Of a DNA stretch of 6,414 nucleotides, positions 1 to 5,498 are shown piece after piece; the stretch's first letter is position 1, and each line of letters starts with the position of its first letter. The DNA is from Clostridia bacterium. Its GTDB lineage: Bacteria; Bacillota; Clostridia; UBA1381. The notes under the pieces are model-generated. The model saw nothing but the letters and a program-made list of their open reading frames with translations, ran no database searches and had not been told where the DNA came from. The stretch covers positions 1-6,414 of the forward strand of contig RQCD01000132.1 of assembly GCA_008668455.1 (NCBI GenBank), given 5' to 3'. A program made the translations under genes and the position numbers.

Positions 1-419
1 CCTCCTTTATTCCGTGGTCGGTTGCAAACATTTCCAATGTTCCGATTGCAGAGTGTCAAAAACTGATCACCACCCCCGGCATCAGCAGTCCCGAACTGGA
101 TTTAGAAGAAATTGAGCAGTATGTCAGAAAATCCGGCGGCCGCGTCATTGCAAGAAAGGGCGCAACCTTCTATGCGGTTTCTGTTTCTGTCTGTCACATC
201 TGCAAATGCATCTTAAGCGGAATCGACACCACCATGACCGTTTCCACCATGATGCACGGAGAATACGGCATCGACGATGTCTGTCTGAGTACCGTCAATA
301 TGATCGGTCATAACGGCGTGCGCGGCAAGGTAAACGTATCGCTGACAGACGACGAGGTGAAAAAGCTTCGCCACAGTGCAGACACCTTAAAGGACGTTTT
401 GAAAAACTTAAGTATATAA
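1..419 (+). CDS. ldh: L-lactate/malate dehydrogenase family protein, C-terminal part (5' end outside window)
   Basis: The reading frame is open from base 3 and ends at TAA 417-419, giving 138 residues, a bit under half of a usual ~315-residue NAD-dependent 2-hydroxyacid dehydrogenase. The visible part is the C-terminal substrate-binding domain. It opens with SFIPWSVANI, which in this family directly follows the catalytic-histidine loop (GEHGDS-type), so that histidine lies just upstream. It continues with KGATFYAV (visible residues 52-59), the segment carrying the conserved substrate-pocket threonine of bacterial L-LDHs, then HGEYGIDDVCLS, and ends with a DDEVKKLRHSADTLK-type C-terminal helix. 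KGAT is closer to bacterial LDH than to LDH-like MDH, which usually has KTGSAYYAP or similar. The residue that mainly decides lactate versus malate (position ~102) is outside the window. The enzyme would be cytosolic and NADH-linked, interconverting pyruvate/lactate or oxaloacetate/malate. It lies 17 bp before fumC, so the two are very likely co-transcribed; fumarase next door keeps malate a real possibility. Confidence 0.88.
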   Translation, partial: SFIPWSVANISNVPIAECQKLITTPGISSPELDLEEIEQYVRKSGGRVIARKGATFYAVSVSVCHICKCILSGIDTTMTVSTMMHGEYGIDDVCLSTVNMIGHNGVRGKVNVSLTDDEVKKLRHSADTLKDVLKNLSI

Positions 420-424
420 AAGGT

Positions 425-432
425 AAGGTGAG
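425..432 (+). promoter_or_regulatory. Ribosome binding site of fumC
   Basis: AAGGTGAG lies four bases before ATG 437. It matches the 3' part of the AGGAGGTGA consensus. This favours ATG 437 over the in-frame GTG at 428, which lies inside the ribosome site itself. Confidence 0.7.
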
Positions 433-436
433 AAAA

Positions 437-1813
437 ATGGAATCTCGTATTGAACACGATTCTATGGGAGAAATGAAAGTGCCTGCCGACCGTCTCTGGG
501 CAGCGCAGACGCAGAGAAGCCACGAGAATTTTGAAATCGGCGTGGATATTGAAACCATGCCGCGCGAAATTACCCATGCATTCGGTATCTTAAAAAAGGC
601 GGCAGCCATGGCAAACGCAGAATTAAAGCCGGAGAAAATGACAGCGGAAAAGCTCTCGGCAATCAGCCAGGCATGCGATGAGGTCATTTCCGGCAAGCTG
701 AACGGGCATTTTCCGTTAGTTGTCTGGCAGACAGGCTCAGGAACACAATCTAACATGAACGCAAACGAGGTAATTGCAAACCGCGCCAATCAGATTGCAG
801 TCAAAAAGCTCTGCAATCCTAACGACGACATTAACATGAGCCAATCCTCCAACGACACCTTCCCGACGGCAATGCATATTTCTGCCGTGATCGCGATTGA
901 GGATAAGCTGATTCCGGCGCTGGAAACCTTAATTGCAACCTTCAAGCGGCTGGAAGCAGAAAATGAGGGAATCGTGAAATCCGGAAGAACCCATCTTCAG
1001 GACGCAACCCCAATCAAGTTCAGCCAGGAAATTTCCGGCTGGCGTTCCAGCTTAGAGCGTGATGTGGAATTACTAAAGCTTGCCGTAAAGCCGCTGCACG
1101 AATTAGCATTGGGCGGCACAGCTGTCGGCACAGGCTTAAACGCTCCGAAAGGCTTTTCGGAATTGGTTGCGGCAAAGGTTGCCGAGCTGACCGGAAAAGA
1201 CTTTGTTACAGCAGAAAACAAATTCCATGCGCTGACCTCCAAGGATGAACTGGTCTTTGCACACGGTGCAATCAAGGCAGCCGCATGTGATATGATGAAA
1301 ATTGCAAACGATGTCCGCTGGCTGGCATCCGGTCCACGCGACGGTTTGGGAGAGATTCATATTCCGGAGAATGAGCCGGGTTCTTCTATCATGCCGGGTA
1401 AGGTTAATCCAACCCAGTGCGAAGCGGTTACCATGGTTGCCGTTCAGGTTATGGGCAATGACGCAGCTGTCGGCATTGCAGCGTCTCAGGGCAACTTTGA
1501 GCTGAATGTGTTTATGCCGGTTGCAGCTTATAACTTCCTGCAGTCTGCACGTCTTTTAGCAGAAGCAATTATCTCCTTTCACAAAAACTGTGCAGTCGGC
1601 ATTACTGCAAATAAGGAAAAAATGCATCACAATCTGCACAATTCCTTAATGTTAGTCACTGCCTTAAATCCGTATATCGGCTATGAAAATGCGGCAAAAA
1701 CTGCAAAAAAAGCATTTAAGGACAACATCTCCCTAAAAGAGGCTTGTGTGGAATTAGGCTTTTTGACAGCAGAGAAATTTGATGAAGTGTTCCATCCGGA
1801 GCAGATGGTTTAA
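437..1813 (+). CDS. fumC: Class II fumarate hydratase (fumarase C)
   Basis: Cytosolic, iron-independent enzyme that reversibly hydrates fumarate to L-malate. The 458 residues match the usual ~460, so the gene is complete. Family landmarks are all present: TGSGTQSNMNANEV (99-112), SSND (137-140), GRTHLQDA (183-190) with the proton-relay histidine H186, and the superfamily signature GSSIMPGKVNPTQCE (315-329), with the catalytic serine at 316 or 317, K322 and N324. These features separate it from class I [4Fe-4S] fumarases, and the fumarase-type TGSGTQ and long signature loop make aspartase or argininosuccinate lyase unlikely. ATG 437 is chosen because of the ribosome site just upstream; GTG 428 would add only three residues. 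It follows the LDH/MDH-type gene by 17 bp and precedes hdrB by 55 bp. In an anaerobe it most plausibly works in the malate-to-fumarate direction feeding fumarate reduction, or in fumarate/malate catabolism; direction is inference. Confidence 0.97.
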   Translation: MESRIEHDSMGEMKVPADRLWAAQTQRSHENFEIGVDIETMPREITHAFGILKKAAAMANAELKPEKMTAEKLSAISQACDEVISGKLNGHFPLVVWQTGSGTQSNMNANEVIANRANQIAVKKLCNPNDDINMSQSSNDTFPTAMHISAVIAIEDKLIPALETLIATFKRLEAENEGIVKSGRTHLQDATPIKFSQEISGWRSSLERDVELLKLAVKPLHELALGGTAVGTGLNAPKGFSELVAAKVAELTGKDFVTAENKFHALTSKDELVFAHGAIKAAACDMMKIANDVRWLASGPRDGLGEIHIPENEPGSSIMPGKVNPTQCEAVTMVAVQVMGNDAAVGIAASQGNFELNVFMPVAAYNFLQSARLLAEAIISFHKNCAVGITANKEKMHHNLHNSLMLVTALNPYIGYENAAKTAKKAFKDNISLKEACVELGFLTAEKFDEVFHPEQMV

Positions 1814-1824
1814 TCCTGTGGGTT

Positions 1825-1843
1825 GGTGGGCGTTCTGCCCCCT
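1825..1843 (+). other. Weak hairpin in the fumC-hdrB gap
   Basis: GGGC at 1828-1831 can pair with GCCC at 1837-1840 around the loop GTTCT. One mismatch then a G-C and a G-T pair can extend it slightly. No run of T follows (the next bases are GAAAACA), so it does not look like an intrinsic terminator. It could be an RNA processing or stability element, or chance. The 55-bp gap is the longest non-coding stretch in the window. Confidence 0.25.
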
Positions 1844-1851
1844 GAAAACAG

Positions 1852-1857
1852 AAAGGA
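1852..1857 (+). promoter_or_regulatory. Ribosome binding site of hdrB
   Basis: AAAGGA lies 11 bases before ATG 1869, slightly longer spacing than for the other genes here. It supports ATG 1869 over the in-frame ATG codons at 1779 and 1782, which lie inside fumC. Confidence 0.6.
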
Positions 1858-1868
1858 ATGGTTTTAGC

Positions 1869-2678
1869 ATGAAAAAAGTAAGTTACTTCCCCGGCTGTAC
1901 CCTCCGCACAAAGGCAAAGGAACTTGATTTCTACGCAAGAGCATGTGCAGAAAAGCTTGGGATTGAGCTTTGCGAAATAGAAAACTGGCAGTGCTGCGGC
2001 GGTGTTTTTTCCAGCGCAAGGGACGAGGTTGCCTCAAAGCTTCCGTCCGTCCGGGCGCTTGTTGCTGCAAGAGAAAACGGCGAACCGCTGGTTTCGGTCT
2101 GTTCAGCCTGTCACAACGTAATCAAGCAGACAAATTATGCGATGCAGAATGATGAGGAATTTGCGCAAAAGGTAAACCTCTATATGGCGCAGGACGAAAA
2201 CGCGCCGGCAGAATATCACGGAGAAACCGAGGTTCTGCACTATTTAGAGCTATTACGGGATTATGTCGGTTTTGACAAAATCCGCGAGGCAGTGGTAAAT
2301 CCGCTGACCGGAAGAAGGATCGGCGCATATTACGGCTGTCTCCTGCTCCGTCCGAGCAAGGTGATGGCATTTGACGATCCGGAAAATCCGCAGATCATAG
2401 AGGACTTTATCCGCGCCCTGGGCGCAGATCCGGTGATCTATGCATACCGGAACGAATGCTGCGGCGGCTATGTTACCTTAGAGGACGCGGCGCTATCCAA
2501 GAAAAAATCCAATGCAGTGACCAATAACGCAAGGGAAAACGGTGCCAAAACGCTTGTGACCGTTTGTCCGCTCTGCAAATACAACTTGGAAAAAAACGGA
2601 AGCGATATTCCGGTTGTATACTTCACAGAGCTTTTAGCCGAGGCACTGGGCGTAAAGGAGGATTATCATGCAGAGTAA
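1869..2678 (+). CDS. hdrB: Heterodisulfide reductase subunit B-like protein (two CCG domains)
   Basis: 269 residues, close to the usual length of stand-alone HdrB. Two complete cysteine-rich CCG modules are visible. Module 1 has C10, then C42-C43 after 31 residues, then C78-x2-C81 after 34. Module 2 has C157 (in the YYGCLLLRP context typical of HdrB), then C197-C198 after 39 residues, then C233-x2-C236 after 34. In methanogen HdrB each module binds a non-cubane [4Fe-4S] cluster that cleaves the CoM-S-S-CoB disulfide; with all ten cysteines kept, this protein can be expected to bind both. A bacterium of this kind should lack CoM and CoB, so the real substrate is unknown: a disulfide, a protein thiol such as a DsrC-like protein, or another electron acceptor. 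ATG 1869 fits the ribosome site and begins MKKVSYFPGC, the normal HdrB N-terminus. Its end overlaps hdrC by 11 bp. No membrane segments, so cytosolic. Confidence 0.93.
   Translation: MKKVSYFPGCTLRTKAKELDFYARACAEKLGIELCEIENWQCCGGVFSSARDEVASKLPSVRALVAARENGEPLVSVCSACHNVIKQTNYAMQNDEEFAQKVNLYMAQDENAPAEYHGETEVLHYLELLRDYVGFDKIREAVVNPLTGRRIGAYYGCLLLRPSKVMAFDDPENPQIIEDFIRALGADPVIYAYRNECCGGYVTLEDAALSKKKSNAVTNNARENGAKTLVTVCPLCKYNLEKNGSDIPVVYFTELLAEALGVKEDYHAE
2654..2662 (+). promoter_or_regulatory. Ribosome binding site of hdrC inside hdrB
   Basis: AAAGGAGGA lies five bases before ATG 2668 and within the last codons of hdrB. It is a near-perfect site and fixes the hdrC start despite the 11-bp overlap. 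Confidence 0.8.
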
Positions 2679-3060
2679 ACAAGAGCGGCAAAAAGAGCAG
2701 CTTCTGCGCATGAGCGGCGTGAACCCGAAAAAATGCATGCGCTGCGGAAAATGCTCCGGAACATGCCCGTCCTACGATTCGATGGAATATCATCCACACC
2801 AGTTTGTTTCCATGGTGGAAAACGGAGAGATTGAAAAGCTGATGCAATCCGATTCCATCTATAAATGTCTTTCCTGCTTTGCCTGCGTGGACCGCTGTCC
2901 GAGAGGGGTAGAGCCTGCAAAGCTGGTGGAGGCTTTAAGACTTTTGGTGATCCGTCAAAAGGGCGAAAATCACTTAACCGCAGACGATATTCCGGCGCTT
3001 TTGGATGAGGACATGCCGCAGCAGGCACTCATGAGCGCTTTGAGAAAGTATTCTAAATAA
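2668..3060 (+). CDS. hdrC: Heterodisulfide reductase subunit C-like ferredoxin protein
   Basis: A small 130-residue cytosolic protein with two classical ferredoxin motifs: C23-x2-C26-x2-C29-x3-C33-P and C67-x2-C70-x2-C73-x3-C77-P. The spacing of about 34 residues between motifs, with a helical stretch after HPHQFV, is the HdrC arrangement. In known Hdr complexes HdrC carries two [4Fe-4S] clusters that pass electrons between HdrA and the catalytic clusters of HdrB. It is shorter than methanogen HdrC but similar to bacterial versions, and lacks the membrane cytochrome partner (HdrE) or its fusion. The gene starts within the end of hdrB in a different frame, so translation is probably coupled and gives matched amounts of B and C. 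hdrA follows after 18 bp. The cysteine pattern alone would allow a generic ferredoxin, such as a GlcF or SdhB-type fragment, but the neighbours make HdrC the best reading. Confidence 0.9.
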   Translation: MQSKQERQKEQLLRMSGVNPKKCMRCGKCSGTCPSYDSMEYHPHQFVSMVENGEIEKLMQSDSIYKCLSCFACVDRCPRGVEPAKLVEALRLLVIRQKGENHLTADDIPALLDEDMPQQALMSALRKYSK

Positions 3061-3061
3061 G

Positions 3062-3068
3062 AAAGGAG
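3062..3068 (+). promoter_or_regulatory. Ribosome binding site of hdrA
   Basis: AAAGGAG lies ten bases before ATG 3079, in the 18-bp hdrC-hdrA gap. It supports the annotated start. Confidence 0.7.
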
Positions 3069-3078
3069 AAACAACACC

Positions 3079-5073
3079 ATGCAGAGAATTGGAGTTTTTG
3101 TCTGTCACTGCGGAACGAACATTGCCGGTACGGTGGATGTCAAGGCAGTTGCAGAAGCATTGAAGAATGAGCCGGGTGTTGTTTTCTCCGCCGATTATCA
3201 GTATATGTGTTCGCAGGCTGGTCAGGACATGATCAGGCAGGCGGTGATTGACAACAGGCTGACCGGGTTTGTGGTCTGCTCCTGCTCACCGCGTATGCAC
3301 GAGGCAACCTTCCGCAAAACCGCGGCGGCTGCCGGCTTAAACCCATATATGGTGGAAATTGCAAATATCCGTGAGCAGTGCTCGTGGGTACACAAGGATA
3401 TGGAGATCGGAACAGAAAAGGCAATTATCCTTGCCAAGGCGGCAGTTGCCAAGGTGAACTTAAACGCACCGCTGACGCCGGGAGAAAGTCCGGTAACCAA
3501 GCGTGCCTTAGTGATCGGCGGCGGTATTGCCGGGATTCAGACGGCTTTGGATATTGCAGATGCCGGCTTTGAGGTTGACATTGTAGAAACCAAGCCGACC
3601 ATCGGCGGAAAGATGGCGCAGCTGGATAAAACGTTCCCGACTTTAGACTGTGCAGCCTGTATCTTAACACCAAAGATGGTGGAGGTTGCGCAAAACGAAA
3701 AAATCCGGATCTTCTCTTATTCCGAAGTAACCGATGTCAAGGGCTTTGTGGGTAATTTCGACGTTACCATCAAGCGCAAAGCAAGATATGTCAAGGAAGA
3801 AGTCTGCACAGGCTGCGGACTCTGTACCGAAAAATGTCCGCAGAAAAATGTTCCGAACGAATTTAACCTCGGAATGGATAACCGCCGCGCAATCTATATT
3901 CCGTTTGCACAGGCAGTACCAAAGGTGGCAACCATTGACCCGCGCTACTGCACCAAGCTGAAAACCGGCAAGTGCGGCGTATGCTCCAAGGTATGTACCG
4001 CCGGTGCAATTGACTACGAGGCAAAGGATGAATATATCGAGGAGAAGTATGGCGCAATTGTAGCGGCAACCGGCTTCAATCCGATTTCTATGGAAAAGTT
4101 TGACGAATTTGCATATTCACAGTCAAAAGACGTGATCACCTCCTTAGAGTTAGAGCGTCTGATGAATGCGGCAGGTCCGACCGGCGGCACGCTCCTGCGC
4201 CCGTCCGACGGAGAGCATCCGCACACGATTGTATTTGTGCAGTGCGTTGGTTCAAGATGTGACGCATGCGCAGAAAAGGGCAAGGAATACTGCTCGAAAA
4301 TCTGCTGTATGTATACTGCAAAGCATGCGATGTTAATCCGCGATAAATACCCGGATACCGACGTGTATGTATTCTATATTGATGTTCGTACGCCGGGTAA
4401 GAACTTTGACGAATTTTACCGCCGTGCTGTGGAGGAATATGGCGTTCACTATATCAAGGGCATGGTCGGCAAGGTTTCGCCGGAGGGCAAAAAGCTGAAG
4501 GTGCAGGCATCTGACCTCTTAGACGGCAGACAGCTGCATATTGACGCAGATTTAGTTGTCTTAGCAGCGGCAATTGAGCCGGACAAATCCGCAAGACCGC
4601 TTGCAACCATGCTGACCGCCAGCATGGATACCAACGATTTCTTCACCGAGGCACACCCGAAACTGCGCCCGGTGGAAAGTCCGACTGCCGGTGTGTTCCT
4701 CTCCGGAGCGTGCCAGGGTCCGAAGGATATTCCGGAAACCGTTTCGCAGGCAGGCGCGGCAGCGTCTAAGGTGATCGGACTTTTATGCAAGGATAAGCTG
4801 ACCTGTAACCCCTGTGTGGCACATTCAGACGAAATGATGTGCAACGGCTGCTCCACCTGTGAAAAGGTTTGCCCGTATGGCGCAATCACCTATGTGGAGA
4901 AAGAATTCCGCATGCCGGACCGTACCACAAAGGTGCGCCGGGTAGCGGTTGTAAACGAGGCAGTCTGTCAGGGCTGCGGCGCATGTACGGTCGCTTGTAT
5001 GTCCGGGGCAATGGATCTGCGCGGATTCACCAATAAACAAATCATGGCGGAGGTAGACGCAATATGCAAGTAA
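3079..5073 (+). CDS. hdrA: Heterodisulfide reductase subunit A-like protein, FAD electron-bifurcating core
   Basis: 664 residues, full length for a single-chain HdrA (methanogen HdrA is about 650). Domains in order: an N-terminal cysteine domain (about 1-135) with C9, C11, C44, C68 and C70; a thioredoxin-reductase-like FAD domain beginning with the dinucleotide motif VIGGGIAG (145-152), followed by the HdrA hallmark TFPTLDCAACILTPKM (185-200); an inserted ferredoxin domain (about 240-310) with C243-x2-C246-x2-C249-x3-C253 and C291-x7-C299-x2-C302-x3-C306; the rest of the FAD domain with a cysteine group at 389-410 (C389, C394, C397, C405, C409, C410); and a C-terminal ferredoxin domain with C588-x2-C591-x2-C594-x3-C598 and C630-x2-C633-x2-C636-x3-C640. 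This matches the multi-cluster layout of structurally known HdrA, whose FAD splits electron pairs between ferredoxin and HdrBC. MvhD is separate, not fused. The ferredoxin partner and direction of flow are inferred. Confidence 0.95.
   Translation: MQRIGVFVCHCGTNIAGTVDVKAVAEALKNEPGVVFSADYQYMCSQAGQDMIRQAVIDNRLTGFVVCSCSPRMHEATFRKTAAAAGLNPYMVEIANIREQCSWVHKDMEIGTEKAIILAKAAVAKVNLNAPLTPGESPVTKRALVIGGGIAGIQTALDIADAGFEVDIVETKPTIGGKMAQLDKTFPTLDCAACILTPKMVEVAQNEKIRIFSYSEVTDVKGFVGNFDVTIKRKARYVKEEVCTGCGLCTEKCPQKNVPNEFNLGMDNRRAIYIPFAQAVPKVATIDPRYCTKLKTGKCGVCSKVCTAGAIDYEAKDEYIEEKYGAIVAATGFNPISMEKFDEFAYSQSKDVITSLELERLMNAAGPTGGTLLRPSDGEHPHTIVFVQCVGSRCDACAEKGKEYCSKICCMYTAKHAMLIRDKYPDTDVYVFYIDVRTPGKNFDEFYRRAVEEYGVHYIKGMVGKVSPEGKKLKVQASDLLDGRQLHIDADLVVLAAAIEPDKSARPLATMLTASMDTNDFFTEAHPKLRPVESPTAGVFLSGACQGPKDIPETVSQAGAAASKVIGLLCKDKLTCNPCVAHSDEMMCNGCSTCEKVCPYGAITYVEKEFRMPDRTTKVRRVAVVNEAVCQGCGACTVACMSGAMDLRGFTNKQIMAEVDAICK
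5047..5054 (+). promoter_or_regulatory. Ribosome binding site of mvhD/flxD inside hdrA
   Basis: GCGGAGGT lies nine bases before ATG 5064, within the final codons of hdrA. It supports the start of the next gene in spite of the 10-bp overlap. Confidence 0.7.
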
Positions 5074-5498
5074 ACGAATATAAGCCGCTGATCGTGGCAT
5101 TCTGCTGTAATTGGTGTTCCTATGCCGGCGCCGATCTCGCAGGAAATAACAGACTGAACTATCCGGCAGATGTGAAAATCATCCGCGTTCCCTGCTCCTG
5201 CAGAGTGAATCCGATGTTCATTCTCCGTGCCTTTCAGCGCGGAGCAGACGGTGTGATTCTCTGCGGATGCCATCCGGGCGACTGCCACTATACTTCCGGC
5301 AACTACTATACGCGCCGCCGTATGGCGCTGCTTTTCTCCATGCTCGATTATCTCGGCATCGAGAGAGAGCGTACCCGTGTGGAATGGGTCAGTGCGGCTG
5401 AGGGCGCAAAGTTTGCCGCAACAATGAACGACTTTGCAGAGAAGGTTGCTTCTCTGGGTGAAAACAAGAGACTGGAGGATTTGCGATGCAAGAAATAA
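5064..5498 (+). CDS. mvhD: MvhD/FlxD-like [2Fe-2S] electron-transfer subunit
   Basis: 144 residues, the usual size of a stand-alone MvhD-type protein (often annotated as hydrogenase iron-sulfur subunit). Recognisable segments are FCCNWCSYAGADLAG (13-27), RVPCSCRVNP (41-50) and GADGVILCGCHPGDCHY (60-76), giving cysteines C14, C15, C18, C44, C46, C67, C69 and C74. In methanogens MvhD carries a [2Fe-2S] cluster and bridges HdrA to a hydrogenase or formate dehydrogenase; in bacterial Flx-Hdr complexes the homologue FlxD bridges HdrA to an NADH-oxidising part. C46 replaces the glycine that I recall in methanogen MvhD (CSGRV), which may be a lineage trait. The start overlaps the hdrA stop by 10 bp and the end overlaps the next gene by 13 bp, so all three are probably translationally coupled. 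flxD would be an equally suitable symbol, as no hydrogenase is seen in the window. Confidence 0.93.
   Translation: MQVNEYKPLIVAFCCNWCSYAGADLAGNNRLNYPADVKIIRVPCSCRVNPMFILRAFQRGADGVILCGCHPGDCHYTSGNYYTRRRMALLFSMLDYLGIERERTRVEWVSAAEGAKFAATMNDFAEKVASLGENKRLEDLRCKK
5474..5478 (+). promoter_or_regulatory. Ribosome binding site of the terminal Fe-S gene
   Basis: GGAGG lies seven bases before ATG 5486, inside the end of the mvhD-like gene. It fixes the start of the last gene, which overlaps its neighbour by 13 bp. Confidence 0.75.

Noticed and set aside
428..436. GTG 428 as the fumC start
   Set aside because: The GTG lies inside the ribosome site AAGGTGAG that serves ATG 437; only three residues would be added.
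295..789. 164-codon open frame on the minus strand, and other minus-strand frames such as 4449-4889
   Set aside because: They lie opposite strongly conserved coding regions (LDH/fumC, hdrA), have no recognisable motifs and are explained as shadow frames of the + strand genes.
1825..1850. Intrinsic terminator between fumC and hdrB
   Set aside because: The stem is only four solid pairs and no T-run follows, so transcription is expected to continue.
1779..1868. N-terminal extension of HdrB by 30 residues from an upstream in-frame ATG
   Set aside because: The extension overlaps the end of fumC, lacks resemblance to HdrB, and ATG 1869 has a ribosome site and the normal MKKVSYFPGC start.
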